Shown: positions 1 to 8,982, counted from the first letter of the stretch. The stretch is DNA of 64,000 nucleotides from Sphingosinicella soli (GCF_014199685.1 NZ_JACHNZ010000012.1:1-64000), one strand, 5' to 3'. Notes: generated by a model from the letters alone, not told the origin. Numbers and translations: made by a program.

Positions 1-98
1 GGGCGGAGCGAAAATGGTGGATTTCGAGAACCGGAGCGGAGCGTACTAAAAGTACGTGAGCACCGGAAGCGCAGAAAGCCGCCGTTTGCAGCCCGCCC
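1..98. repeat. Large imperfect inverted repeat at the window edge
   Basis: The first 98 bases form one imperfect palindrome. The centre is GTACT-AAA-AGTAC at 43-55. The outer arms still resemble each other: CCGG and CGTAC blocks recur on both sides, and the left end GGGCGG (1-6) faces GCCCGCCC (91-98). No convincing ORF lies in it. It sits just past the 3' end of the amidohydrolase gene, so it could act as a transcription stop, or be one copy of a dispersed element; it may extend out of the window. Confidence 0.5.
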
Positions 99-129
99 TG
101 GGCTGAATCCCCACACACCCTAGGCGGCG

Positions 130-1173
130 TCACACGCTATCGATATCGATCCCGTAGGTCTGCGCCGCCGTACCCGCGAACAAGGCCGATCGTTCATCCT
201 GCGATGCCCCTGCACAGATAATCTTGAATGCGTTCCACAGGACTTTGTAGGAGCAGCTTCCCTTGTCGGGCGGAAAATTGCTTTCGAACATCGCGCGCGA
301 CGGGCCGAAAAGCGCGATGCATGTTTCGACATAGGGCCGCCACGCGGCGGCAAGCATCGCGGAATCCGGCGGACGTTCGGCATGCTCGAAACCGAAGCCC
401 ATGAGCCGCATGCCCATACCGCCGATTTTCACCTGAACATTGGGGCAATGACGAAGCCGATCGAGGGCATCGCGCCAATCCCGGAATACGGCGTCACGCT
501 TCCCGCTGAACCGGCCGATGCCGATCGGCGCGCCGATATGATCGAGAATGATGGGAGTGTCGGGAAAAGCCTCCGCAAGTTCCACCAGATCGTCGAGTTG
601 GTGATGATACAGGAACGCATCGAAACTGAGCCCCAGCTTCGACAACAGACCGAATCCGCGCCTGAAATCAGGCTGACGAAGCAGGTCGCGGGGCTTGGCG
701 GCCGATGGAGCGATAATATCGGGATCGGAATCCCAGGCCGAGACCTGCCGGATTCCGCGAAACCGGCCGCCGCCTGCCGCAATCATGGCAACCAGCGCCT
801 CTTCGGCGTCGGGATGTCGCAAATCGACATGGCTTACGATGGCGGCGCAAAGCCTGGTCGAACCGTATGCGCCGCTCCGCCCCATCGCCGCGATGCCGTT
901 CGCAAATTCCACTTCACCGACCGCTTTTAAATGACCGGCGCCCGTGTCTCGATACATCGACCGGCAATCGACATAAACGGTCGCGACGATGCGATGTCCG
1001 CTCCCCACATCGGCGATCAGTTGCTCCGGCATATAGCGCGGTCTGGGCGTATCCCAGACATGGTGATGCGCATCGATGATCGGCAGATCGGGATCGATCA
1101 CCGGCTCATCATGCAGCGCCAGCCAGTCCTCGCGATATGCCGAATAGGTCAGGGTTGCAGCCGGCACACTCAT
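130..1173 (-). CDS. Amidohydrolase family 2 protein (metal-dependent hydrolase)
   Basis: This 347-residue protein has the N-terminal IDAHHHVWD metal-binding motif near residue 33 and the general look of the amidohydrolase-2 TIM barrel (PF04909), which includes 2-pyrone-4,6-dicarboxylate lactonase-like hydrolases and decarboxylases. A buried ILDHIG segment in the middle fits another metal-ligand strand. It probably hydrolyses a lactone or decarboxylates a carboxylated intermediate in a catabolic route, but the substrate cannot be read from sequence. It is divergent from an enoyl-CoA hydratase gene across about 150 bp, with an AraC-type regulator nearby, so the three may form a small catabolic unit. 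The start at 1173 gives a full-length N-terminus. Confidence 0.85.
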   Translation of the reverse strand: MSVPAATLTYSAYREDWLALHDEPVIDPDLPIIDAHHHVWDTPRPRYMPEQLIADVGSGHRIVATVYVDCRSMYRDTGAGHLKAVGEVEFANGIAAMGRSGAYGSTRLCAAIVSHVDLRHPDAEEALVAMIAAGGGRFRGIRQVSAWDSDPDIIAPSAAKPRDLLRQPDFRRGFGLLSKLGLSFDAFLYHHQLDDLVELAEAFPDTPIILDHIGAPIGIGRFSGKRDAVFRDWRDALDRLRHCPNVQVKIGGMGMRLMGFGFEHAERPPDSAMLAAAWRPYVETCIALFGPSRAMFESNFPPDKGSCSYKVLWNAFKIICAGASQDERSALFAGTAAQTYGIDIDSV

Positions 1174-1327
1174 TCAACTTTCTAACCCTGCCGCCCGAGC
1201 CCGCCAAATATTTATCAAGCCGATGGCCGTTATGTGGACATTCTTTCCCCGGAAAGATGGAGCTTCGAGCCAGACGATCTACCGTGCCCGTATCACTGGA
1301 CGGAGCCGACCAAGAATGGATCGCAGT

Positions 1328-2131
1328 ATGACAGATACGACCTATTCCGAAATTTTATACGAGCAGATCGGCGCAATCGCGCGCATTTCTCATAACCGAC
1401 CGGCAGCGCGAAATGCCGAAAGCAAGTTGCTGCTGAATGAACTGAACGACGCCGTTTTGCGCGCGGGCGCCGACGCCGACATCAGAGTGATAATCCTGGC
1501 GGGGGTTGGGGACCATTTTTCCGCCGGGCACGATTTGAAAGAAGCCCAGACCTCGCGTTCCGCCTTCACCGTGGAAGAGCGGTGGGACTACGAAATTCTG
1601 CATTATTTTGAGTTCGCGCTGCGCATCTGGGATTTGCCCAAGCCGGTCATTTCCCAGGTGCAGGGCGCATGCGTCGCCGGCGGGTTCATGGTCGCCAACA
1701 TGTGCGATCTGATGGTCGCGTCCGAAGATGCATTCTTTTCTGATCCGGTTTGCCAGACTCTGGGCACGGCAGCGGTTGAAATCCTGATTCACCCCTGGGT
1801 CATGGGCTTGCGCCAGGCCAAGGATATGCTGTTCACCGGCCGCCGGATATCGGCGAAGGAAGGGTTCGAGATGGGCATGGTCAACCGCCTCGTCGCCCGC
1901 GCCGACCTCGAATCGACGACGCTGGCGCTGGCCGAGCAGGTCGCAAAAGCGCCGCCCTTTGCGCTACGCCTGACGAAACGGTCGCTCAACCGGGGCTACG
2001 ACATGCAGGGGTTCCGGACTGCGCTGCAGGCGCATTTCGACACTCACCAACTCTCCCACAACAGCGCGGAATTCATGGCCGCGCGTGATAAAGGACTTGG
2101 CGGCGCGATCGCGGAGGGCAAGAATAGGTGA
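1328..2131 (+). CDS. Enoyl-CoA hydratase/isomerase family protein
   Basis: A 267-residue crotonase-fold protein. The oxyanion-hole segments are visible: the SAGHDLKEA block (first half) and the CVAGGFMVANMCDLMVA block around residues 110-130. The family usually hydrates or isomerises enoyl-CoA thioesters in beta-oxidation or aromatic degradation. I chose the ATG at 1328 because the residues before it in the longer open frame (from 1223) do not look like crotonase sequence. It is close to the family norm of about 260 residues. Its neighbours, a divergent amidohydrolase and a downstream AraC regulator, suggest a dedicated catabolic role, but the substrate is unknown. Confidence 0.88.
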   Translation: MTDTTYSEILYEQIGAIARISHNRPAARNAESKLLLNELNDAVLRAGADADIRVIILAGVGDHFSAGHDLKEAQTSRSAFTVEERWDYEILHYFEFALRIWDLPKPVISQVQGACVAGGFMVANMCDLMVASEDAFFSDPVCQTLGTAAVEILIHPWVMGLRQAKDMLFTGRRISAKEGFEMGMVNRLVARADLESTTLALAEQVAKAPPFALRLTKRSLNRGYDMQGFRTALQAHFDTHQLSHNSAEFMAARDKGLGGAIAEGKNR

Positions 2132-2183
2132 TCGGCAGGCGATCGTACCGCCACAGTCGGCGATGCCGTATCTGGAGGATGCA

Positions 2184-3044
2184 ATGCCCGCAGACAGTGT
2201 TGTGGAAAACGAGATCGCGGCGGACGGCGTTTCAGTCCAGTTGATCAGCCACGACTGGTCGTCGCCGGTCGAATGCGAGTTCGCCGAGGCCAGCACCGAT
2301 CACGTCATCGCCCTGCAATGTCAGCCACCTCAGGCAGTCTCGATGGGTCGCTATATGGAGTCAGGTGACCGGGAATTCTCACGGATCGGACGCGTATTGG
2401 TGATACCGGCCGGGCAGGCACTTCACGTCCGGGCGACCGGCGGCCCGGTGCAGGCGGTGCGGTGTGCCGTTTCCGAGCAGGCCGTGAACCGGATCGCAGG
2501 TTTTGATGCAATCTTTCGCAGACGGACGATGCGCGAGGCACTGGACATCCGCGACCGCCGTATCGCCGACACCCTGAAGCGAATGGGAGAGGAGGTTCGC
2601 CACCCGGGCTTTGCCAGTACCATGCTGATCGATTCGCTATCGACGAGCCTCATCATCGACATGACGCGCCATCTGGAAATGACCTGCGGATCGAGCGAGA
2701 ATCGCCATAAAGGTGGATTGACCGTGCGGCAGCTGAAGCTGCTCTCGGATTATATCGACAGCGCGCCGCCCGGCATGACCCTGGTATCGCTCGCAAGACT
2801 GGTGGGGCTGAGCCGGCGGCACCTGAGCCGTGCTTTCCGGCAATCGACGGGCCAGACGGTTCACGAATATGTGGAGTTGACGCGGTTCCGCCGCGCCTGC
2901 GAACTCTTGAGTACAACCGATCTGCATCTCAAGGAGATTGCCTGGCGTACCGGTTTCGGTAATCCGTGCAGTTTTTCCACCGCGTTCCGAAAGGTCGGCG
3001 GAGAAGCGCCGAGCGCTTTCCGTCGCCGAATGCAGCTGAAGTAA
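2184..3044 (+). CDS. AraC family transcriptional regulator
   Basis: A 286-residue regulator. The C-terminal ~100 residues carry the two helix-turn-helix motifs of the AraC/XylS DNA-binding domain: LVSLARLVGLSRRHLSRAF, then LKEIAWRTGFGNPCSFSTAF. The N-terminal part is a ligand-binding-like domain without close recognition. The open frame starts at 2085, but the ATG at 2184 is preceded by a GGAGG at the right distance and is preferred; the gene then begins about 50 bp after the enoyl-CoA hydratase stop. It probably controls the adjacent enoyl-CoA hydratase/amidohydrolase genes, which is inferred from position only. Confidence 0.88.
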   Translation: MPADSVVENEIAADGVSVQLISHDWSSPVECEFAEASTDHVIALQCQPPQAVSMGRYMESGDREFSRIGRVLVIPAGQALHVRATGGPVQAVRCAVSEQAVNRIAGFDAIFRRRTMREALDIRDRRIADTLKRMGEEVRHPGFASTMLIDSLSTSLIIDMTRHLEMTCGSSENRHKGGLTVRQLKLLSDYIDSAPPGMTLVSLARLVGLSRRHLSRAFRQSTGQTVHEYVELTRFRRACELLSTTDLHLKEIAWRTGFGNPCSFSTAFRKVGGEAPSAFRRRMQLK

Positions 3045-3113
3045 ACGGTCTGCGACATTTTGCATCGGGGAATCCTGCTGACATTGTCGGCGCTTACGCC
3101 TAGAGGGCGGAAC

Positions 3114-3503
3114 ATGGGGTCACGGATCGACAAGACGCAGCTGGGCTGGGAGCTTTTCGCGCTTCTGGCGTTCTGCGCGCTGCTCGTCCGGGCGATCATA
3201 CCCACCGGCTACATGCCGACCGTCTCTTCAGACGGTATCGTGATGACGCTTTGCACCGGCAGCGGTGCGATCGAGGCGTTCGTACCCTACGACGACGATG
3301 ACGGCGGCGCCCACCCCCAACCTGCCGAGGGTGCGTGCGTGTTTGCGATGTCGATGGGCGGCCTGCTGACCATCGTGCCGCTGCTGCTCGCCGCGCGCAT
3401 CATGGCTTCAATCGCGCCCCGAAGCCGGGCGATCGCCGATCTTACGGTTCACCGCCTCGCGGCGCCGCCTCCCCCCGCTCACGGACCGCCCGCGCACGCC
3501 TGA
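3114..3503 (+). CDS. DUF2946-like small membrane protein
   Basis: A 129-residue protein with a hydrophobic segment near residues 14-30, followed by RAIIPTGYMP, a signature resembling DUF2946 proteins. A short acidic stretch (DDDDGG) and a second hydrophobic segment (LLTIVPLLLAARIM) follow, and the tail is Pro/Ala/His-rich. DUF2946 genes are often found beside TonB-dependent receptors and copper or iron handling genes, which matches the PepSY protein and TonB receptor immediately downstream. The start at 3114 is chosen because it removes an unrelated N-terminal run and follows an AGAGGGCGG-like ribosome site. The biochemical role is unknown. Confidence 0.7.
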   Translation: MGSRIDKTQLGWELFALLAFCALLVRAIIPTGYMPTVSSDGIVMTLCTGSGAIEAFVPYDDDDGGAHPQPAEGACVFAMSMGGLLTIVPLLLAARIMASIAPRSRAIADLTVHRLAAPPPPAHGPPAHA

Positions 3504-3602
3504 ACAGGCTCGCGCGGCGGACGGACTCTTTCTCGTTCGCTGCTGACCGCATGCACCGCGCCGGGTGCTCTGCGCCCCGGACCCGCACGAGATCAGAGTT
3601 CC

Positions 3603-4787
3603 ATGCTCACCAAACGGAAGGCGAAAGACGCCTTCACCGCCGGGCTGCGACAAGTGCGTCGTTCCCTGCGACAGATTCATCTGTGGCTGGGGCTCAGCCT
3701 CGGGGCGCTTTTCGTCGTGCTCGGGCTGACCGGATCGGCGCTCGTTTTCTACGTCGAGATCGATGCCGCGCTGCACCGCGACGTTCGCGCCGACGCGAGT
3801 CTCCCCGCGCCCGGTTGGGACTCGCCTGTCTGGGACCAGGCGCTGGCGACCGCCCGCGCGCATCGCCCGGATGCCCGCGGTGAGTGGGCATTCGAGGTGA
3901 CGGGAGAAGGCGGCCCGATTCCGGCACGCTATTACCCGCCCTCGCCGCACCACGGCCATCACGCCGAGCGCGAGATGCTGTGGTTTTCGTCCGACGGATC
4001 CACGATCGTCCGAAGCGATGCCTGGGGCAGCTACCTGATGAGCTGGCTCTACGAGCTTCACATGCATCTGCTCGCGGGCGAGATCGGCCGTCAGATCGTC
4101 GGATGGTCGGGCTTTGCAATGCTCGTTCTGCTCGCCACCGGCATCGCGGTCTGGTGGCCGCGCGGGCACTGGCGCAAGGCGCTCGCGTTCAAGCGCAGCG
4201 CCGTGCCGCTCCGGCGGTTGCGCGATATTCACAAGCTCTCCGGCCTGTGGAGCGCGCTCCTGCTGTTTGCGCTGGTGGCCACAGGCGCGCTGCTGGCGCT
4301 GCCCGGCATCAAGACGCAGATGTTCGCGGCGGCGCGGGCGGCGCCCGATGAAATCCCCTCACCCCGGTCCGGCGCAGCAAGCGGCCCACAAATCCCGATC
4401 ACGACCGCACTCGCCGCCGCGCACGCCGCGATGCCCGATGCCCGCCTCGCCTTCATCGACGTGCCCGGCATCGGCGACAAGCCGTTCCGGATGCGCGTTC
4501 GGGTTCCGGGAGATCCGCAGCAGCGCTTCCCCGGCAGCTTCGTTTTCGTCGATCAATATTCAGGTGAGGTGCTCGGCATCCACGACGTTCGGCTGGGGAA
4601 CGCCGCAACGGCGGTGAACAGCTGGATTCGCCCGATCCACGACGGCTCGATCGGCGGCCTGTGGGGACGAATCCTCGCCGTCATCCTCGGTTTCGTTCCC
4701 CTTCTGCTTTTCATCACCGGTTTTCTTCACCGCCGCCGCCGCCTCGCCGCGCGTGCCGGGTTCCATTCAACAGGGAGTCTATCGTGA
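3603..4787 (+). CDS. PepSY-associated TM helix domain protein (siderophore or ferric reductase-like)
   Basis: A 394-residue inner-membrane protein with four clear transmembrane segments (about residues 28-52, 158-178, 207-228 and 360-380). A large periplasmic loop lies between the first two and another before the last. Conserved His residues occur in or next to the helices (IHLWLG, LHMHLLAGEIG, IHKLSG, IHDGSIGG), as in the PiuB/FoxB/SidA-associated PepSY family, which is linked to reductive release of iron from siderophores. Its stop overlaps the GTG of the TonB-dependent receptor gene by 4 nt (GTGA), so the two are almost certainly co-translated. The pairing indicates uptake and reduction of a metal chelate. 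Confidence 0.88.
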   Translation: MLTKRKAKDAFTAGLRQVRRSLRQIHLWLGLSLGALFVVLGLTGSALVFYVEIDAALHRDVRADASLPAPGWDSPVWDQALATARAHRPDARGEWAFEVTGEGGPIPARYYPPSPHHGHHAEREMLWFSSDGSTIVRSDAWGSYLMSWLYELHMHLLAGEIGRQIVGWSGFAMLVLLATGIAVWWPRGHWRKALAFKRSAVPLRRLRDIHKLSGLWSALLLFALVATGALLALPGIKTQMFAAARAAPDEIPSPRSGAASGPQIPITTALAAAHAAMPDARLAFIDVPGIGDKPFRMRVRVPGDPQQRFPGSFVFVDQYSGEVLGIHDVRLGNAATAVNSWIRPIHDGSIGGLWGRILAVILGFVPLLLFITGFLHRRRRLAARAGFHSTGSLS

Positions 4788-6916
4788 AACCATCGCTCAT
4801 TGCCGTCGCCGCCTGCCTCGCCGTGTCTCCTGCCTTCGCCGACGAGGCGGACCGCGAAACGATCATCGTCACCGGCCAGCGCGCGCTTGAAGACAAGACC
4901 GAGATTTCCGGCCGCCTCGGCCTCTCCATCCGCGAGACGCCTGCCGTCGTCGATGTCGTCACCCAGCAGGATTTCCAGAACCAGGGCATCCGCAGCGCGA
5001 TCGAAGCGATGAACAGCGCGCCCGGCGTAGCATCGGGCAATCTGCCGGGTTCGATCGGGTCGGTGTCCATGCGCGGATTCCACCGCGCGGTGAACTATCT
5101 CTACGACGGCGTCCGCATGCCGAATTCCGACGCCGGAATGCGCAACTGGGATGCCTGGTCGTTCGAGCGGATCGAGGTCATCAAGGGCCCTGCATCGGTT
5201 ACGTCGGGCGAAGGCGCGCTGGCGGGAGCGATCAACTTCGTTCCGCGCCGCCCGAGGCTCGATGATCTCGGCGGCGAAATGCTCGCCAGCTACGGCAGCT
5301 TCGATACCGCGCGTCTGGCCGGCGATGTCAACGTGCCGCTCGGCGAAACCGTCGCGGTGCGCGCCAATGCATCGTGGTCGCGCTCTTCGGGCTGGATCGA
5401 CGACACCGACAGCCGCACCTTCGCGGCATCGGGCTCGCTGCTGTTTCGCCCAGGCGACCGTTTCTCGCTAACCGTTTCGGTCGACTATTTCGAGGACCGG
5501 TTCTCGACCGCCTATTTCGGCACGCCGGTCGTGTCGCGCGCGATCGCCCGCGATCCCTCGTCGGTCGTTTCCGGCAGCGCGGGGCTGGTGCTCGACAAGG
5601 CGATGCGGCGCGTCAATTTCGATGTGACGGACAGCGACGTCAGCTCGGATTCCACATGGCTGCGCGCCCGCGCCGAATATGAACTGACCGACACGCTCAG
5701 GATCGTCAGCGACACCGCTTATTACGACAGTTTCCGTAACTGGCAGGATGCGGACGAATACACGTTCAACGCGGCGACCGGCCTGATCGACCGCTACACC
5801 ACGATCATCACGCACGATCACCGGTTCTGGAACCAGCGCGTCCATCTGGCTTTCGACGGCAGGGTCGGCGGGATGCGCAACCGTTTCACCGCCGGTTTCG
5901 AAGTCGGCCAGACCGATTTCTTCACCCAGCGCCGGTTCGGTTCGGCCGCGTCGGTCGATCCGTTCGATCCGGTTCGCGGCACGTTCCCGGCTGACACGCC
6001 CGCCAACTTTTCCACCCGTCAGGATGTGACGGCGGATGTCGATCAACTGGCCTTCTTTGCCGAGAATGCGCTGAACGTGAAGGACGAATGGCTGCTGGTT
6101 GCCGGAATTCGCTACGACGACATCAAGCTGGACCGGCAGGTGGAAAACGTCACCAGCGGCGCCGTGCAGACCTACGGACAGACATACGACCCGATCTCGT
6201 GGCGGGTCGGCACGGTCTACAGCGTAACGCCGCAAACGCAGCTCTTCGCGCAGTACACCTCTGCCGTCACGCCGGTCACCGGGTTTCTCTTCCTCAGCGC
6301 CGCAAATGCCGCCTTCGATCTCACCACCGGCGACTCCTGGGAAGGCGGCATCAAGACCTCGCTTGCAGACGATCGCGTACAGCTGACCGCATCCGTCTTC
6401 CATATCCGGCAGGACGACATATTGACCCGCGACCCCACCAATCCCGCCGTCGTCTTCCAGGGCGGCCGCCTGGCGTCGAAGGGCGCCGAACTGGCACTCA
6501 ACTGGACCCCGACCGACGAACTGAGCCTGGCGCTGAGCGGCACGCTTCTCGACGCCGAATTCAAGGAACTGGTGGAAGCCGGCGGTGTCGACCGAAGCGG
6601 CAATCGCCCGCCGAACGCGCCCGAGCGGATTGCCGATTTCGTCGCTACCTATTCGCCCGGGGGCCTGCCGATCACGATCACCGGCAGTGCCCGGTACAAC
6701 GGCGGCTTTTACACATCGAACGCCAATACGGTGAAGCTGGCCGGTTTCACCACCGTCGATGCGGCGATTGCATGGAACGCGGACTTCGGCACGCTCGCCC
6801 TGCGCGGCCGCAACCTGACCGACAAATTCTACGCCGATTGGTCGGGCTATGCTTCGGGCCTTGTCTTCATCGGCGCGCCGCGCAGTGTCGATCTGACATT
6901 CACCAGGCGCTTCTGA
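4784..6916 (+). CDS. TonB-dependent siderophore receptor
   Basis: A 710-residue outer-membrane beta-barrel receptor. A signal peptide (residues 1 to about 19, ending AFA) is followed by a TonB-box-like ETIIVTG, a plug domain to about residue 155 (with VIKGPASVTSGEGALAGAINF, the typical plug signature) and a barrel that ends in the expected terminal Phe (FTRRF). The GTG at 4784 is preferred over an upstream ATG because it is preceded by AGGGAG, starts a proper signal peptide, and overlaps the PepSY gene stop by 4 nt. It resembles FhuA/FecA-type siderophore receptors, so iron or another chelated metal is the likely cargo; the exact ligand is unknown. Confidence 0.92.
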   Translation: MKPSLIAVAACLAVSPAFADEADRETIIVTGQRALEDKTEISGRLGLSIRETPAVVDVVTQQDFQNQGIRSAIEAMNSAPGVASGNLPGSIGSVSMRGFHRAVNYLYDGVRMPNSDAGMRNWDAWSFERIEVIKGPASVTSGEGALAGAINFVPRRPRLDDLGGEMLASYGSFDTARLAGDVNVPLGETVAVRANASWSRSSGWIDDTDSRTFAASGSLLFRPGDRFSLTVSVDYFEDRFSTAYFGTPVVSRAIARDPSSVVSGSAGLVLDKAMRRVNFDVTDSDVSSDSTWLRARAEYELTDTLRIVSDTAYYDSFRNWQDADEYTFNAATGLIDRYTTIITHDHRFWNQRVHLAFDGRVGGMRNRFTAGFEVGQTDFFTQRRFGSAASVDPFDPVRGTFPADTPANFSTRQDVTADVDQLAFFAENALNVKDEWLLVAGIRYDDIKLDRQVENVTSGAVQTYGQTYDPISWRVGTVYSVTPQTQLFAQYTSAVTPVTGFLFLSAANAAFDLTTGDSWEGGIKTSLADDRVQLTASVFHIRQDDILTRDPTNPAVVFQGGRLASKGAELALNWTPTDELSLALSGTLLDAEFKELVEAGGVDRSGNRPPNAPERIADFVATYSPGGLPITITGSARYNGGFYTSNANTVKLAGFTTVDAAIAWNADFGTLALRGRNLTDKFYADWSGYASGLVFIGAPRSVDLTFTRRF

Positions 6917-6982
6917 GGAGAGACACGTGAAGGCGCAGTTCAAGGCTTGCGCGCGCCCACACCCCGCGCCACTGTCCTGGCC

Positions 6983-7399
6983 ATGACCCTGCAGCCCTTT
7001 CACCTCGCCTTCCCGGTTGAAGACCTTGCCGCCACTCGCCGCTTCTACGGCGATCTGATGGGGTGCCCGGAGGGGCGATCGTCGGAAAGCTGGGTCGATT
7101 TCGATTTCTTCGGCCACCAGATCGTCGCGCACCTCGCCCCCGGCAGCGCGGTGCATCGAAACCCGGTGGACGGCGATCAGGTGCCCGTGCCGCATTTCGG
7201 CATCGTGCTCGACTGGGCGGGCTTCCACGCGCTCGCGGACCGGCTCGGCGCGGCGAACGTCCGCTTCGAAATCGCGCCGCATGTGCGTTTCGCGGGCGAG
7301 GCGGGCGAGCAGGGGACGATGTTCCTGTTCGACCCCAGCGGCAACGCGCTCGAATTCAAGGCGATGCGAAACCCGCAAAACCTGTTCGCGAAGGATTGA
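6983..7399 (+). CDS. VOC family protein (glyoxalase/dioxygenase superfamily)
   Basis: A 138-residue protein with the paired beta-alpha-beta-beta-beta modules of the vicinal oxygen chelate fold. [22 protein letters not shown] opens module one. [14 protein letters not shown] and the C-terminal [16 protein letters not shown], which contains the usual metal-ligand Glu, mark module two. Length is typical for single-chain VOC enzymes. I chose the ATG at 6983 because the conserved fold starts there, although the frame can be read from a TTG at 6947. No specific reaction can be assigned. It lies 2 nt before the NYN-domain gene, so the two may be co-transcribed. Confidence 0.82.
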   Translation: MTLQPFHLAFPVEDLAATRRFYGDLMGCPEGRSSESWVDFDFFGHQIVAHLAPGSAVHRNPVDGDQVPVPHFGIVLDWAGFHALADRLGAANVRFEIAPHVRFAGEAGEQGTMFLFDPSGNALEFKAMRNPQNLFAKD

Positions 7400-7401
7400 G
7401 C

Positions 7402-8106
7402 ATGGCCTTGAACGGCAATCACGAGCGCAGCCCCAACATCGCGCTGCTCATCGACGCCGATCAGGGCGGGCAAAAGTATCTCGATGCCGTGCTCACCGTG
7501 CTTGCGGAACTCGGCACCGTGAATATCCGCCGCGCCTACGGCAACTGGTCGAAGCCCGAGCTGGGCACGTGGGAGCCGGTGTTTCACGCCTACGCGATCA
7601 TGCCGATGCAGCAGTTCGATATCGCCAAGCGCAAGAACGCCACCGACATGGCGATGGCGATCGATGCGATGGACCTGCTCTATTCCGGCCGGGTCGATGG
7701 GTTCGGCCTGATGTCGTCGGACAGCGACTTCATGCCCCTCGCCATGCGCCTGCGCCAGAACGGACTGCCGGTTTACGGTTTCGGGCGCGTGAGCACGCCC
7801 GAATCCTTCCGCCAGGCCTGCACGCGCTTCATCGATGTCGATGCGCTGATGCCGGTTCCCGACAAGACCGCGAAGGGCGAGATCGACGACCAGCTCGTGG
7901 CGCTGCTCATCGATGCCTACGACGCCGTGAAACGCGACGATCAGGGCTATGCCCGCCTTGCCGAAGTCGGCAAGATCGCGGGCAACCGTTCATCCTTCGA
8001 TGTCCGCAACTACGGTTTCAAGCGGCTTTCGGAGCTGGTTGAAGCGGTGCCGAACTTCGTCACGGAACGCCGGGAAGGCACCGTCTTCATCAGACGCGTG
8101 CGCTGA
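7402..8106 (+). CDS. NYN domain protein with C-terminal OST-HTH-like domain
   Basis: A 234-residue protein. The N-terminal half is a NYN/PIN-like ribonuclease domain: IALLIDADQ near residue 12, NATDMAMAIDAMDLLYSG and the GFGLMSSDSDFMPLAM segment give the clustered Asp residues expected at a metal-dependent RNase site (LabA/DUF88 type). The C-terminal part (from about residue 165, QLVALLIDAYDAV to the end) resembles an OST-HTH/LOTUS domain, an RNA-binding winged helix. The protein likely cleaves or binds RNA. Its start is 2 nt after the VOC stop, and its stop abuts the stop of the opposing rlmB gene. Confidence 0.82.
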   Translation: MALNGNHERSPNIALLIDADQGGQKYLDAVLTVLAELGTVNIRRAYGNWSKPELGTWEPVFHAYAIMPMQQFDIAKRKNATDMAMAIDAMDLLYSGRVDGFGLMSSDSDFMPLAMRLRQNGLPVYGFGRVSTPESFRQACTRFIDVDALMPVPDKTAKGEIDDQLVALLIDAYDAVKRDDQGYARLAEVGKIAGNRSSFDVRNYGFKRLSELVEAVPNFVTERREGTVFIRRVR

Positions 8107-8847
8107 TCAGCGCGCCATCACAGCGTAGAGCGCAACGGCGGCCGCATTCGAGACGTTGAGACTTTCAACGCGGCTGGAAATCGGCAGCTTCGCCAGCACA
8201 TCGCAGTGCGCGCCGACGTTCTGGCGCATCCCCGGCCCTTCGGCGCCGAGCACGAGCACCGTCGGCATGTCGGCCATCGCGTCCGCGAGCACCTTGTCGG
8301 CATCGCCGGTCAGGCCGATGCGCCAGTAGCCCGCCTTCGCCAGCTCATCGAGCGCGCGCGACAGGTTCGTCACCCGCACCCACGGCACGATTTCGAGCGC
8401 GCCCGAGGCCGCCTTCGCCAGCGCGCCCGATTCCGCGGGCGAATGGCGATCCTGCGTGACCACCGCCGCTGCGCCGAACGCCGCCGCCGAGCGCAGGATG
8501 GCGCCGACATTGTGCGGGTCCGTCACCTGGTCGAGCAGGAGAATCGGCCCTTCAAGGCCGATCACATCCTCCAGATGCAGGTCGTCGAGCGGCTCCACCT
8601 CCAGCACGAGGCCCTGGTGCGGCGCGTCATCGGGCACGAGGCGGGCAAGGTCCGCCGCCTGGCCGATTTCCACGGGAAGCCCTTCGGGCAGGTGAAACTT
8701 CTGGGCGATGTCGCTTGTCACCCACAGCTTGCGCGGGGTCCGGTCCGGGTTCTCGAGAGCGGCCTCGACTGCATGTTTTCCGTAGAAGCGCGGGTATTTG
8801 AACGCGCCGCCGCCCTTCGCCTTGCCGGATTTGCCCCGTCTGCCCAT
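8107..8847 (-). CDS. rlmB: 23S rRNA (guanosine-2'-O-)-methyltransferase RlmB
   Basis: A 246-residue SPOUT (TrmH-type) RNA methyltransferase. An N-terminal substrate-binding domain follows a basic, Gly-rich start. The catalytic domain shows the motifs VTDPHNVGAILRSAAAFG (motif 1), VLVLGAEGPGM (motif 2) and SLNVSNAAAVALY (motif 3). RlmB methylates G2251 in the peptidyl-transferase loop in Escherichia coli. The ATG at 8847, preceded by GGAAAGAAGA, is chosen because the preceding ~44 residues of the longer frame are not conserved-looking. The stop lies back to back with the NYN gene stop. Confidence 0.9.
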   Translation of the reverse strand: MGRRGKSGKAKGGGAFKYPRFYGKHAVEAALENPDRTPRKLWVTSDIAQKFHLPEGLPVEIGQAADLARLVPDDAPHQGLVLEVEPLDDLHLEDVIGLEGPILLLDQVTDPHNVGAILRSAAAFGAAAVVTQDRHSPAESGALAKAASGALEIVPWVRVTNLSRALDELAKAGYWRIGLTGDADKVLADAMADMPTVLVLGAEGPGMRQNVGAHCDVLAKLPISSRVESLNVSNAAAVALYAVMAR

Positions 8848-8982
8848 TGTCTTCTTTCCGTTCCGGCGCCAAGCCGCGCATGTTTCCGGCTCCTTAACCC
8901 GCGCGCTCCGTCGCTCCAAGCGTCTCTTGGGCCAGAGGGGCCCGGCCGTCAGCGCGCATGCACGGCCCCTGCACAACACGCG

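Noticed and set aside
6927-6986. A 19-codon frame with a good GAGGAG site after the TonB receptor
   Set aside because: Too short, no conserved feature, and it overlaps the VOC start region.
5468-7378. A 636-codon open frame on the minus strand
   Set aside because: It is antisense to the TonB receptor and lies across three genes. Its translation is Arg/Gly-rich with no recognisable domain, as expected from high GC.
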